Shown: positions 45,301 through 52,530, counted from the first letter of the stretch. The stretch: 64,000 nt of DNA from Hetaerina americana (GCA_022747635.1 JAKTNV010000001.1:38930072-38994071), one strand, 5' to 3'. Notes: generated by a model not told the origin, from the letters alone. Numbers and translations: made by a program.

Positions 45301-46295
45301 TTCAATTAAAATAGCCAGCAAAAAAATAAAAACCTCTGATGGCTTATTTAAAAAAATGATAGCAAAAGACTTCTTCCAAGGCCTGTAAGATGTCTTTTAA
45401 AATGAAACAAAAAAAAACCTATTGACTTTAAAAACCTAGTTTGGTTGATGTTGATACAACTCATTGCATATATTTGAATGTATTTCAGGCAATCAAGATG
45501 TCATTACATGGAAGGATCTTGCATGGCATCTCCAAGGTGGGTTAGTCTCCTAGTAGCTGAAATTTTCTACCCAGACTCAGTATTCCCATCCATTGAGTCA
45601 ATTAATGGTGGAGGAAAGCCACCAAGACGGCATCGACCAGCACTTCTTTCCACAGAAAGACCCCCTCCATCAGTGCATGAGTTCCAGGCAAGTATCAATG
45701 TGTGAAAAAGGGTAATATTACCAAACCTCATTGAAAATTAACAATTTTTTAGTCCAGCGTCTTCAAGAATGAAGACTCCTCCATTTTATGACAGTTTGAA
45801 GGGTACAAAATTAGATGCATAACCACCAATTAGTTATTTGACTTTGAATATTCATACAAAAATATCAAATTATTGAGTACCTACTTGGAGTAAAGAATTA
45901 TTAACTATCCCTGATTTCTTGCTCTATCACTTTGCCATTGCATTCCTCATTCAAGATTCTTTCCAGAATAAGTTGAAATATTTTAATATTACAATTTTAA
46001 TATTCTTCAGGACTATCAGCAATATTTACACAAGAGAGCTGGAGAAGCTGCAAAGGAAGAATATCATAATCATAACCATCACCCTCAAGCAAGGAGCACT
46101 AATGAAAATGAGAAAGATTCATCTGATATCACAGAGAGAGAAGCAAAAGCAAGTGGGGCATCAGGGTACTGTGACGGAAAGGATGAGATGGGATGCTTTC
46201 AAGTACGCCTTTATTATGACTGGTTCCTTATCCCTGGCAGTTGTAAATGCTGGAGACCAGATTACTTTTCAAGATATGCTAACAGAAAAGTTTAG
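10735..46295 (+). CDS. Spätzle-family secreted ligand with cystine knot (spz3/spz4-like), 7-8 coding exons
   Basis: Joining 10735-10758, 33821-34049, 35659-35773, 37894-38037, 38526-38714 (uncertain), 42678-42989, 45489-45687 and 46011-46295 gives one open frame of 498 aa plus TAG (435 aa without 38526-38714). Exon phases agree at every junction. Residues 1-26 form a signal peptide: basic start MPWGRSRT, hydrophobic core LGILSILCYTW, likely cleavage after TASA. Residues 27 to about 295 are a Pro/Gly/charged prodomain. The C-terminal domain has cysteines at 297, 337, 342, 349, 458, 466, 482 and 484, with Spätzle-type blocks such as NYQGVWRYVVQIPYEGYFTQ, SPRWVSLLVAEIFYP and GCFQVRLYYDWFLIPGSCKC. 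Family members are secreted, proteolytically activated, dimeric neurotrophin-like ligands of Toll receptors. Subgroup spz3/spz4 is from memory of the motif style and was not tested. The knot domain is near certain; the first exon and exon 5 are less so. Confidence 0.88.
10760..14439. other. Intron 1, first part
   Basis: GC content falls away over a few hundred bases downstream of exon 1. Short palindrome GGCTAATATGCGTATTAGCC near 13107. No other gene seen. Confidence 0.5.
14440..15260 (+). pseudogene. LINE relic (same RTE-like family), RT to C-terminus, sense
   Basis: Contains WKELKIGMNVGKEFIKSVRF and ADDQALVCP (the YADD-equivalent box), then a degraded thumb, KDVKKRLVK, and a C-terminal EIQRRQERWMPSILIGNEFL segment. 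Stops and frameshifts throughout. A 16-bp hairpin (14769-14814) interrupts it. Lies in intron 1 of the Spätzle-like gene. Confidence 0.7.
14769..14814. repeat. Perfect inverted repeat, 16-bp arms
   Basis: AAATTTGCACTTTTCC at 14769-14784 and its exact reverse complement at 14799-14814, with a 14-nt loop. Lies inside a LINE relic where other copies have no such structure. Confidence 0.9.
16590..17575 (-). pseudogene. LINE relic (same family), RT region, antisense
   Basis: Minus-strand frames show NVYVEEIVKEAWEKLEIKTG (an RT block), preceded on that strand by degraded RT sequence up to about 17575, where a dinucleotide tract begins. Broken by stops and frameshifts. Confidence 0.65.
17584..17690. 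repeat. Compound microsatellite (AC)n / (TA)n / (TG)n
   Basis: Runs of AC with CG interruptions, then TA, TG and TA again, directly abutting the folded SINE copy at 17685-17901. Confidence 0.95.
17685..17901. mobile_element. SINE copy folded into an inverted repeat (about 45-bp arms)
   Basis: The left end carries the normal family tail (AACCATAAACACAGTAATCA, then CCCGAAGGTCGGTTTGGTA) and the body through GGTTTCCCAGGAAGACC. Instead of the tRNA head, the right end (17855-17900) carries an inverted, nearly identical copy of the tail. It is flanked on both sides by (TA)n. Snap-back cDNA synthesis or recombination of two copies could explain it. Confidence 0.85.
17902..17971. repeat. (TA)n microsatellite
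   Basis: About 70 nt, almost pure TA. Confidence 0.95.
17972..19026. other. Intron 1 sequence, nothing recognised
   Basis: AT-rich; no coding or repeat structure that I can support. Confidence 0.5.
19027..19299 (-). pseudogene. LINE fragment, C-terminal region of a Jockey/CR1-type RT protein
   Basis: Ninety codons open on the minus strand: LDKVQRKSASFVKNCCNKKT then KVTGLLGELGWEPLEMRKEQ and GRLRLLERF. The K-V-Q-R-.-A-.-F-V and LGWEPLE patterns are typical of the C-terminal part of Jockey/CR1-group reverse transcriptase ORFs. Different family from the relics with FADDQAL. No RT core is attached. Confidence 0.65.
19300..21290. other. Intron 1 sequence, nothing recognised
   Basis: No gene. A tRNA-like motif near 19805 (CTAGTCAGGTGGGTAGAG) is too incomplete to call. 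Confidence 0.5.
21290..21910. promoter_or_regulatory. GC-rich island within intron 1
   Basis: About 0.6 kb of G-rich, CpG-containing sequence (GGCGGCGGCGGCCG, ACCCCGAGAGGGGTGGGTGG) in an AT-rich intron. Several frames stay open because stops are rare in GC-rich DNA, but none looks like protein. Candidate alternative promoter, enhancer, or first exon of a non-coding RNA. Confidence 0.35.
21911..27434. other. Intron 1 sequence with one hairpin
   Basis: No recognisable gene. A 14-bp-arm hairpin with one mismatch is at 24845-24875 (GTCCTTTCGGACCC / GGGTCCAAAAGGAC, 3-nt loop). A 136-codon open frame on the minus strand over 24755-25165 has no protein-like features. Confidence 0.45.
27435..27712 (-). 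mobile_element. Full-length tRNA-derived SINE
   Basis: The sense strand is minus. The head has an A box (TAGTCCAGTGGGTAGAGCG; plus strand 27685-27703) and a B box (GGGTTCGATTT; 27650-27660), the internal RNA polymerase III promoter of tRNA-derived SINEs. The body is shared with copies at 5218, 8656, 17685 and 52125. The element is bounded by TA-rich sequence at both ends. Lies in intron 1. Confidence 0.85.
27713..27777. repeat. (TA)n microsatellite
   Basis: About 60 nt of TA/TG repeat directly adjoining the SINE head. Confidence 0.95.
27777..27870. repeat. Perfect inverted repeat, 17-bp arms
   Basis: AGGAAGAACCAAGGGAG at 27777-27793 and its exact reverse complement at 27854-27870, with a 60-nt AT-rich loop. 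Confidence 0.9.
27871..31169. other. Intron 1 sequence, nothing recognised
   Basis: No splice-bounded coding stretch or repeat that I can name. A 127-codon open frame at 30088-30471 lacks protein-like composition and homology. Confidence 0.45.
31170..31640. promoter_or_regulatory. GC-rich patch near the 3' end of intron 1
   Basis: About 0.45 kb of higher GC with CpGs, 2.2 kb upstream of exon 2. Could be an enhancer or alternative promoter; no ATG-plus-donor first exon compatible with exon 2 was noticed here. Confidence 0.25.
31641..33820. other. End of intron 1, nothing recognised
   Basis: AT-rich; ends with the exon 2 acceptor. Confidence 0.5.
33821..34049 (+). CDS. Spätzle-like gene, exon 2 (signal-peptide core and start of prodomain)
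   Basis: Acceptor tttcatttttag ends at 33820; the frame upstream is closed by that same TAG. It encodes LQVLGILSILCYTWTASA, then DRRAINGGGAWVG and a Ser/Pro-rich stretch with EPPEGYYAFIE and PPRVRRPPYQ, ending CCA G before donor gtatga at 34050 (phase 1). A second in-frame acceptor, CAG at 33824-33826, would remove only Leu-Gln. The hydrophobic run followed by A-S-A is a typical signal peptidase site. Confidence 0.85.
34470..35570 (-). pseudogene. LINE relic (RTE-like family), antisense, in intron 2
   Basis: Collinear with the relics at 4266-5400 and 51590-53000: the same pyrimidine-rich plus strand (the antisense of the C-terminal LEAFEMWVWRR-type region), followed by antisense RT sequence. 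Heavily mutated. Confidence 0.6.
35659..35773 (+). CDS. Spätzle-like gene, exon 3 (prodomain)
   Basis: Acceptor gttttgttttcag ends at 35658 and donor gtaaga starts at 35774. Enters in phase 1, leaves in phase 2. Encodes GIGQLHPHASLDNLCGDL followed by NLGIIPRNPMDQNV and GSSYPF. It contains one unpaired prodomain cysteine. No known domain; it is supported by clean splice sites and frame agreement with exons 2 and 4. Confidence 0.85.
37195..37258 (+). repeat. Dispersed direct repeat, copy 1
   Basis: About 62 nt (core ATTAGCTTTTGTTTT...TAAACTGTAAG) that recurs at 38272-38333. The two copies flank exon 4. Confidence 0.65.
37894..38037 (+). CDS. Spätzle-like gene, exon 4 (prodomain)
   Basis: Acceptor tatgtcttttcag ends at 37893 and the near-consensus donor gtaagt starts at 38038. 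Phase 2 in, phase 2 out. Encodes AIIKNKTLEFFSKTLPIL, then KEDDTLPKVAKYQQTAKNST and FYYKDTR. The amphipathic, Lys/Thr-rich content fits the prodomain of Spätzle-family proteins. NKT and NST are possible N-glycosylation sites, consistent with a secreted protein. Confidence 0.85.
38272..38333 (+). repeat. Dispersed direct repeat, copy 2
   Basis: Partner of 37195-37258, about 85% identical by eye. Confidence 0.65.
38526..38714 (+). CDS. Spätzle-like gene, candidate exon 5 (optional prodomain cassette)
   Basis: A 189-nt open stretch bounded by AG at 38524-38525 and a strong donor gtgagt at 38715. It enters and leaves in phase 2, so it can be included or skipped without changing frame. It encodes a highly charged segment with MKREESTTLISEKESP, then DNQREANDKKVIEQEEKG and SMRQSRKFCDNGGGV. 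The composition looks coding and unlike nearby intron. The weak point is the acceptor: the pyrimidine run (gtttttcc) is about ten bases upstream of the AG. If unused, exon 4 splices directly to 42678. Confidence 0.45.
38800..39050 (-). mobile_element. Old SINE copy, diverged
   Basis: Shares TTGAAATTCACA, CCCAAGA..ACCGGGTACCTGAAAAATGACACAACTTTGG order with the 27435 family. It ends in an antisense tRNA-like head (GAATCCGGAACTTCTAGTCA ... TTTACCTATTGACTACTATGG). Lies in intron 5. Confidence 0.55.
39358..42144 (-). mobile_element. Young 5'-truncated non-LTR retrotransposon (LINE)
   Basis: On the minus strand, with a (TTA)n tail at 39358-39391 and AATAAA just before it. The 5' end is truncated near 42144, inside the endonuclease domain. 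A possible target-site duplication TATTCTT occurs at 39347-39353 and 42152-42158. It lies antisense in intron 5 of the Spätzle-like gene. The reading frame is unbroken, implying recent insertion. Confidence 0.9.
39505..42141 (-). CDS. LINE ORF2-type protein: AP endonuclease (partial) and reverse transcriptase
   Basis: About 878 codons open, immediately preceded in frame by TAG, so the real N-terminus is missing. The N-terminal part is an APE-type endonuclease lacking its first segment: GGTVIYVKKN, CGDFNVDIR and the catalytic GLSDHLAL. The RT domain follows: SKTIPIHKKGDKTLPSNYRP, FGFRKGYST, DLSKAFDCVAHPILLEKL, GVPQGSVLGPLLFL and the catalytic SILYADDTTF. A C-terminal region follows. The layout matches the Jockey/CR1/I group, whose proteins nick target DNA and copy their RNA at the nick. 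I cannot fix the clade. No stop or frameshift interrupts it, but without the endonuclease N-terminus it should not be autonomous. Confidence 0.9.
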   Translation of the reverse strand, partial: VTSYSRTVAKNGGTVIYVKKNLLCKKLEVNQFSSEVNCELCAVTIKEYNVIIVCVYRSPSGDINIFCDKLEQSLMWFSRLGLEIILCGDFNVDIRHSSSASIALTSLIQSFNLHCANREPTRLDSCLDNVITCLNTEQYCIRVIDPGLSDHLALNFQFSNKKCQSNTTGRTTHTFCHPITFHGIGELKSLLSNITWYSLLTFANGNDNFACFFEIFLSFFQQCFPKRLVNHSYSSKKSLKWFTPELSELRLHVIQLRQKYTRTGNDEDKRTWRQLKSFYNNQIIHSKRSFNSGHIGNATNHLKAAWQVINKEIGHSRGDLDLPFKPDDLNKFFIESIADLVSNFDSTPSTALPLLNNSPATLSPFKWKWITEDEIRQIIKTLKYSRCTDVYGLSVNLIKDLVGFIEVPLALILNSCFQSGIFPDALKISKTIPIHKKGDKTLPSNYRPISLIPVFGKIFEKAIKVQVYEHFQVNNLFSPSQFGFRKGYSTTSAVESAINQILNAFLSKSSIVITACDLSKAFDCVAHPILLEKLHYYGFNDLELQFFESYLTDRSQCVCTNNNLSSPLKLVYGVPQGSVLGPLLFLILINDLPSNVSCKSILYADDTTFVHESKNVNSSTITNWCLSEASNWFSANGLVLNNDKTQSLVFSLSTISNPPSTIKLLGFELDQKLTWEPHILGTLGKLSKAVYMLRKLKYIIPKEFLIQVYYALFHCHIDYGIVLWGHSPSTNMLFKMQKKAVRIISFSPPREHCKPLFCNLGIMTLHSLYIYKCLCNVKENLSSFEKRSNFHSHNTRNSDTLDIPYCRLAKNSNSFNILKIRLFNRLPSEAKVVSVPKFKKVIRNWLTKKAFYSVNEFFDSKIVWSMIDIQSFVSPNVF
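42296..42456. mobile_element. Foldback element with 65-bp arms and a hammerhead-like core
   Basis: The left arm 42296-42360 and right arm 42392-42456 are imperfect inverted repeats; the innermost 10 bp (GTACAACTAG) are perfect. On the minus strand the 31-nt centre reads CTGATGA...GAAAC between these arms. Located just 3' of the LINE insertion, in intron 5. Confidence 0.75.
42678..42989 (+). CDS. Spätzle-like gene, exon 6 (end of prodomain, first half of cystine knot)
   Basis: Acceptor gcttattacttacag ends at 42677 and donor gtgagt starts at 42990; phase 2 at both ends. Encodes ICMLYKAFRGEPLASGMGER, a Gly/Arg-rich linker with basic QYRRGE, a proline run (HGPPPPTP), then the knot start CPSKAEYATPVFARNYQGVW and EVTRC. 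The cysteines at protein positions 297 and 337 open the neurotrophin-like fold. QYRR is a possible processing region, but no perfect R-X-X-R furin site lies directly before the knot. Confidence 0.93.
43080..43260 (+). pseudogene. LINE relic (RTE-like family), C-terminal tip, sense
   Basis: AAATCTAAAGGAAGGAGGAA and following sequence parallel the C-terminal EIQRRQERWMPSILIGNEFL segment of the copy at 14440-15260, with stops. Confidence 0.45.
43261..45488. other. Remainder of intron 6, nothing recognised
   Basis: AT-rich; no coding or repeat structure supported. Confidence 0.5.
45489..45687 (+). CDS. Spätzle-like gene, exon 7 (cystine knot, central part)
   Basis: Acceptor gtatttcag ends at 45488. 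It continues the knot as LQSRCHYMEGSCMASPRWVS and LLVAEIFYPDSVFPS, then a Gly/Pro/Arg-rich insert (GGGKPPRRHRPALLSTERPP) ending VHEFQ. The exon leaves in phase 0 at CAG followed by gcaagt, a consensus-like GC donor. No GT donor at this point gives a continuous reading frame into exon 8. Confidence 0.92.
46011..46295 (+). CDS. Spätzle-like gene, exon 8 (C-terminal half of cystine knot, stop)
   Basis: Acceptor aatattcttcag ends at 46010. It encodes DYQQYLHKRAGEAAKEEY, a His-rich stretch (HNHNHHP), an acidic linker, then YCDGKDEMGCFQVRLYYDWF and SCKCWRPDYFSRYANRKV with a TAG stop at 46293-46295. The last four cysteines (458, 466, 482, 484) complete the knot. The CKCWRPDYF ending is highly characteristic of one Spätzle subgroup. 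Confidence 0.94.
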   Translation, partial: DYQQYLHKRAGEAAKEEYHNHNHHPQARSTNENEKDSSDITEREAKASGASGYCDGKDEMGCFQVRLYYDWFLIPGSCKCWRPDYFSRYANRKV

Positions 46296-48884
46296 ATATA
46301 TTACTCAAATTTTTATAACTCATTTAGATATTTTTGCTCATCTTCATCAGTTTCATAAATTCATAACTCATAATGAGATGATTTTTGTCACTTCCTCATC
46401 TTAGCAATTCACACTTTGTGCACAGGAAAATTTGAGATCTGGGTACACTATCATTGTTACTTATTTATAAGCCAAAACTTAAACCATCATGCTCAAGTCA
46501 TTATTATCATTATAACATAGCTAAGTCATCATCATCCCATCACATATAGTCAAAAGAAAGAAAGCTATTTATTTAAAACTCTGAAAGTGGTTGACTTTTA
46601 TGGTCTAAAATACCTCTATAGAAGCTCTTCATGACAGAATTACACAAAAAATGTTTTAAACACTCTACCTCTTCATTTAAAGGTATCCTTGAATGTTCCG
46701 ATTAATGACTGGAGGAGTTGAAATAAAGTACATTACATATTGTGTAAATTTGATAATGGTAAATAATTATTTCTTTCAGCAGATTTTAGGCAGAGCATAG
46801 CTCTGCAGATATTTTTGACTGTATTTTGCAAACCTAGACATTCTTCCTAGACATTCATAATTTAAAGAGTTAGGGAATTACAATGTGCCAGCTGGTATAA
46901 TTGGTATGATGACAATAATGTCATAAACAAATATATATCTGTTAAGACATCAGATAAATCCAATTAAAATCATATTAGTAAGTAAACTTAAACTTCTAGA
47001 TGCTTAGGAGTTATGCAATGCAAATGCATATCATGATTTCTATGAAATGAAATTGTTCACAAATATATGTACAGTTATTTATTAACCGGAGTTTCTTTTA
47101 TGTATTTATCCATTTGTGATATTTGAAAGTTCTGAGAATACCATGCACCTGAATTAGACACCAGCATATTATTATCAAAATAATGTTTACTAGTAAGAAA
47201 AAATGTTAAATTATGACACTTTATTATTGTCAGTAAAATGGTAGCTTTTGAAAAATGATGAAATGTGGATAACATAATAAGGACTGAAAGAGACAGACAT
47301 CATTTACAGGAATATCACACTTATAAATGCATAACTCAAATAAATTATTTGCAATTACTTTGTACCAAGTTATTTTTCAACGCTGTTCATAGTCCTTTAT
47401 TTTTCAGTAGTATAGCATGATATATTTTTAAGGATTTCAGGCACCTTTTTATTTTATATAAGATATACATTTAATGTTTAACACAAATCATTCTATTGGC
47501 TCCCTTCGGTAGAAAGTGAAAACATGAGTTCCTCATCAATTCAATTGACTTATAATATCCATTTTGTGCGTCTTAGATGCATGCCAAAGGCTTTTTAGCC
47601 ATACCAGTAAATTACAGATGAAGACCTTAAAAAAATAGCATATGATTTACTCTTCAAGTTATGATTCATTCTAAGAGCATCAATATGGTGATAAAATAAT
47701 GGATATTTACCTCTACCTTTGATTCTCAAACTTTGGGGGTACTATGGTTCTGGGATAATTGAATCACAGCAAACCCTTAGTTTTACCTCACAAAAAATTA
47801 TTCCTTGTGAGTGAATCTTGTAACCTACTTAATACCTGCGAATTTAACTCAACATAGGGTCCCATACAAAATTTAGCATAAGGGAACTACTCTAAGAGGG
47901 GATACTTCTATTTTCAAGCACCATAATGGATCCATCTCCAGCAAATTTGAATTTTATAGCCTTATTTCCATCCTTAGTGTAAAAAATATTAATCTTACCC
48001 TTCATAAATCCAGTCTATACCAAATTTGAGAAATGGTTGAGGCCGATACCTGGTGGAAATTCATTTGTAATGCAGGAGGAAAAGTTTTCCTGCGGAAATA
48101 TAAAGTCATTGATTCTTTCTTCATGCTATACCAAAACTAATACCCCACACCTTGCTATAAAAAATGTGCCAGACAAACCACTTAGGCCCCTTTAGATAAA
48201 ATAGATTGGAAAAATCCAGCACAGGCAAACACTTAATTGATACTAACCATATTCATGTTTCCCACAGACTTACACTTTTTAACTACAGTGATACCTTGCT
48301 TAACAAGCACTTACCTCATCAATTAATTCATATTATGAGCAAATATTTCAGTTAGTGTTTAGCACTCATTAGCTAGCTCAGCATACTAGCATATCTTAGA
48401 GTCACTTATGATCACACAATTTTTACAAACTTGTGTTCAGACATATTACTCGTAATTTTTTTGACCAAAGTTAAATGATATTACGTGCATAGTTTTAAAA
48501 TATCCCCGAAGAAAAATCTACTAGATGAACCATGAGAGAGAAAAAATAACTGTAGAAATGAAAAGTCAAATCTTTGAAAAGTGAGAACGAGGTGTGAGGT
48601 ACAAGCTAATGTAGCATGCACATGTAATTAGTTGATATTGATGATTTGCACTATCCTCAAGAACAAGGACAATATTAAGAAGATAGATTCTATATAGGGA
48701 AAGTGAATAATATCTACGAAATAATTATGTAAAAGGTCTGTCCCAAAAGTTGCAGGACATTTTTTGCTGGATAAATGAACAGACAGGCAGTGGTTTCTCT
48801 GACTGGATTCGAGGGAGGGGGGTCTCAGGAAAGGCTGGAAGCCGGTGGTAGTTGGCTCTCAATTGCAAGGCAAGCTATTAACAA
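46296..48884. other. 3' UTR of the Spätzle-like gene and intergenic AT-rich DNA
   Basis: 3' UTR up to about 46.75 kb, then no recognisable gene. Confidence 0.5.
46722..46727 (+). terminator. Candidate polyadenylation signal of the Spätzle-like gene
   Basis: AATAAA about 430 nt downstream of the TAG stop. It is the first canonical hexamer I noticed after the stop. The cleavage site is not defined. Confidence 0.5.
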
Positions 48885-49425
48885 GGACATCATTTGTCAG
48901 AAGGTGAAAGTTATTTTTGTAGACCTTGTTAAGAAGATGCCTGGATAATTAATGGCTGAAGAAGTATTTAAGGAAAGCCATGGGTGATTTGAAAAGTTCA
49001 AGAAAAGAACTGGCATCCAACGCATTGTTAGGCATGGTGAAGCAGCAAACTTTGACTCATAGGCAATGGAGAATTTCATTGGTGACTTCATAAAGCTTGT
49101 AGATTCTGAGGGTTACCTGATATTACAAGTTTTTAATTGAGATAATACGAATCTCTTCTGGAAAAAGATCCCAAAGCAAACCTATGTAACAGCCGGGGAG
49201 AATAGAATGTATTGGCTGTCCACAAGCCAATAAAAGACTGTCTCACACTGCAATTGGTACTAATGTATGCAGTGATTTGAAAATTAAACCCTTGCTTCTT
49301 TACCATCCAGAAACTCCTCGAGCCCTCAACAAGCATTAAGTCCAGAAGAGTAGGCTAAATGTGATATGGAATTCGTGTGACACTGTTGCATTATACATTG
49401 AGAAGCATAACCCTAATAAGGCATT
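48885..49425 (+). pseudogene. Tigger/pogo-type (jerky-like) transposase relic
   Basis: Translation with stops shows AEEVFKESHG, FEKFKKRTGIQRIVRHGEAA, MENFIGDFIKLVDSEGYL and VFN-DNTNLFWKKIPKQTYV. The pattern around F-N-(A)-D-E-T-G-L-F-W-K is the first catalytic region of the Tigger/jerky DDE transposase; here the first catalytic Asp-Glu pair is degraded to D-N. At least three in-frame stops. Terminal repeats were not identified. Confidence 0.7.
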
Positions 49426-51589
49426 GGCTATGCATGCTACAAATTTATTTAATGATAATGCTGTATCACATTATTTTTAAACTATCAGCAAAAACAAATG
49501 TCTGTAAATACTTTCTCATAAAAAAGAATTAGGAAATTATCATAAATATTACTTTGATTCTTTTTTGTTTTCTCCAAATTGAATTTGAATTCCAGATTGC
49601 TTTATTTCGCAAAAGAAGAAAAGATGATGATTCAGGAGACAATATATAAACAAATTTCTGCGAATAAATATTGTTCAAAATTTATATTTTTTTGGCATGG
49701 AAATCATTACCATATTTAGCATTACTTTATATAGGAAAAATTGTTTCACTCTACAAGGAAAATTCTGAAATGAATAATGCTCGCAAAGCAAGGTTCCACT
49801 GTAGACCCATAGCCACCTATTTGCGCATGATAAATCTACCTTTATCTATGAATCTGCCAACAGTTCAAATTCAGATCTGGGTCCTTCTCTCCCCCTTTTC
49901 CAATTACCCTTATATAATTAACCTACTTGAAACCTCCTCTTCATTCCTTCCTTTGCCCTACCTAGATTCCCTTTACTAGCTTTACTTCCTGCAATTAGTT
50001 GCATAGCCATTTAATAGACATACCTTTCATAATTAAGATTATTTTCATTACACATTTATTCGCTCATCCACACACCTCCCTTTACCATCATAACACATAT
50101 CCACCCTGATTTGCAATAATTACTCCATCATAATTTACCAATCCAAACAAGTGTATACTATCACCACCAAGCTGGTATTGCAGATACCCAGAGTCAATAG
50201 ATTCTCCAGTGAGTCACCCATGAGTTATCATTCCCTTTCAATCCTTACTTTTCCCTCATACCACCCTTTGATATCTTCCTAATTGCCCTAAATAATAATA
50301 CCACAAATGTGGAAAAAGTTGTACGCAGGATATTTTACGGTTATTTTTGCTAGACACAGTCTAAAAGTCAGTTAAGCAGGATAAGCTTCAGCTAACCAGA
50401 TATCAGCTACCCTCATCTCTTATGATTATCTTAAGTGACAATGTCTCATGAGTTTTTAAGATCATGCTGAGAAGTGGGAGACATGTTGTACAACCATTAT
50501 GTTAAGTTAATGATAGTTGTACCTTATTAAGTTAAACAAAACAAAGAGAAACACTAGTGTTTCTTAATGAACCTGAAATTTAAAAAGGATACACTCATAT
50601 TGCCAAGGAGCTTTGTTTGATTTAGAATGATTGCCAAAAATCAGAAGCAATTCCTAATTTGGAAATGCTCTTAAGATTTTTCATTATTTAAGTATTAATT
50701 TGAGGAATTTAAAAAAATAGAAGAGTTGAAATTCACAAGTAGGGTCTGAATCAAGAGCCAAGGAACATATGAAATATTGAATGGATTGTGTAAAAAAATT
50801 AAAAAACACTGGATAACTAAATTTTAATGAGAAGAGGTGAGTTTTCATCAGAAGACTAAATGATATCTCTTCACTGGTTATATGAATTTGTATTTTATTC
50901 GGAACCTACTTTACAAGTTATGTAAGGAGTTTATTTTTATGATGATTAAAAAATTATCAATGCCACTTAAAATATTTATTTTCCATTCACAATGATTTTT
51001 TTGAAATTGCCAGGGCAATTTAGCAGTAAGCATAATAAGTTAATTACAGCATATTTTGTAATATGGAATATAACAGTTATCAGGAATTTCTAACTTAAGT
51101 TTAAATCAAATCTTTGAATGGAAATAGAATTATAACTTAGTTACCAGAATTACGCAACATTAGTTTGTGGGTTGAATGACACCAAGGATAGATACCCAAA
51201 GGAAAACTATGAACACACAAACCCTGGATAGCAGCTGTCCTGTTCTTTAGGCTTGCCATCAGACACACTATCTTATATCATCTTTGTCACTAACTCTTCT
51301 CCTGTTTCACTTGAATGGATGGTCACAATAGCCAGGTGACCTAATATTAGGCCATTGAAATGATAGTCTTCTCAAAATCAACACAGTCGAAAAAAATTGT
51401 CAATTTTGCAAAAATTATTTCCATAAACAAAAAAAGTTGCATACATTAAAAAAAATCTACATATTGTAAAAATGCAGCATAACAAATTCTACCAATATCA
51501 GTACAGGTTAATTAAATATCTAGACTGCATATATGGATATGTTTGCAACTGCAGTTATCTGTTTATCATAGGTATACTCCTGGTTAAGG
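49426..51589. other. Intergenic AT-rich DNA
   Basis: No supported gene. A 17-codon open stretch after a good acceptor (49596-49649) is too short to call. Confidence 0.45.
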
Positions 51590-52124
51590 TAGGTTTTGGA
51601 TGGCCACAACAACCAAATAAATACTTGTACCTTGTCTATCCTAACAAAACACAACCTAACATCCTACTCTACCATAATTCCATCTTCAGATCTGCATACT
51701 TACTCCCTTCCGTTCAACATCCCTTTCCTATTTCTGCCCTTTCCTAATCATCCTAGAATTCTCCCCTCAATCACAGTCTTCAACATCCCATTGCCAATCA
51801 ACATGATTGGCGTCCATTTTTGCCGTCTCCTTAGGATTTCTCCCAGCAATCCCCTTTCCTCCCCCAACATACCAGCACCTTTTCATTTGTGTTCCTTTCT
51901 GTCCACTTAACCTTCTCCAGACCCACATTTCAAAAGCCTCCAATCTATGCCTATCATCCTGTTTCAATGATCATGTTTCTGCTCCATACACAACTATGCT
52001 ACATATCAAAGTTTTGATGAGCCTTTTCTTAGCATCCTTACTCAATGTCCTTGTCATCAAGTCAAGCCTTCTTGTGAAAGCTACTTTGCCTAAAGCAATT
52101 CTTTTCCTTATGTTCCTACCTACT

Positions 52125-52394
52125 AAACTATAAACACAGTGATCAACCCGAAAGTCAGTTTGGTAGTGATGGTAGAGTTCACCCAGTACTAAGCCTGACT
52201 GCCTATGAAATTCATACATCAGGGTAGGGGGGCCAATTCCTTTCCCTGTGCTGATTATGATTTCCTAGGAAGATCTGGTACCCAAAAATCACATAGTTTG
52301 GGTTGAGTTGCAGGTGCTCAGAGAGGCTTGCCCAGGAATCGAACCCGGGCCCTATGGTCAGTAGTCCAATGCTCTACCCTTGGACTACTGCGAC
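52125..52394 (-). mobile_element. Full-length tRNA-derived SINE inserted in the LINE
   Basis: Same family and orientation as 27435-27712, with the antisense B box AATCGAACCC at 52337-52346 and A-box region GCTCTACCCTTGGACTACTG. A 14-15 nt target-site duplication is visible: ATGTTCCTACCTACT (52110-52124) and ATGTCCCTACTACT (52395-52408). Confidence 0.85.
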
Positions 52395-52493
52395 ATGTCC
52401 CTACTACTTTGGCTATTTTGGTCCAAAACACTACCGAGATGTATCTCGGCAACTGTTCCACCTACTCTAGTTTTTGCCCTTCTATTGTTCGTT

Positions 52494-52530
52494 CAACTAG
52501 GCCTTTTCCTACCTGGAAAAGGCCTAGTTG
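52494..52530. repeat. Perfect inverted repeat, 16-bp arms, 5-nt loop
   Basis: CAACTAGGCCTTTTCC and its exact reverse complement, inside the LINE relic; sister copies lack the right arm. Confidence 0.9.

Noticed and set aside
45919..46404. 161-codon frame overlapping exon 8
   Set aside because: A different reading frame over the true exon, which carries the cystine-knot sequence.
49596..49649. Possible 17-codon terminal exon (IALFRKRRKDDDSGDNI) after a good acceptor
   Set aside because: Too short, no partner exon, and exon 8 of the Spätzle-like gene already ends in a stop without a donor.
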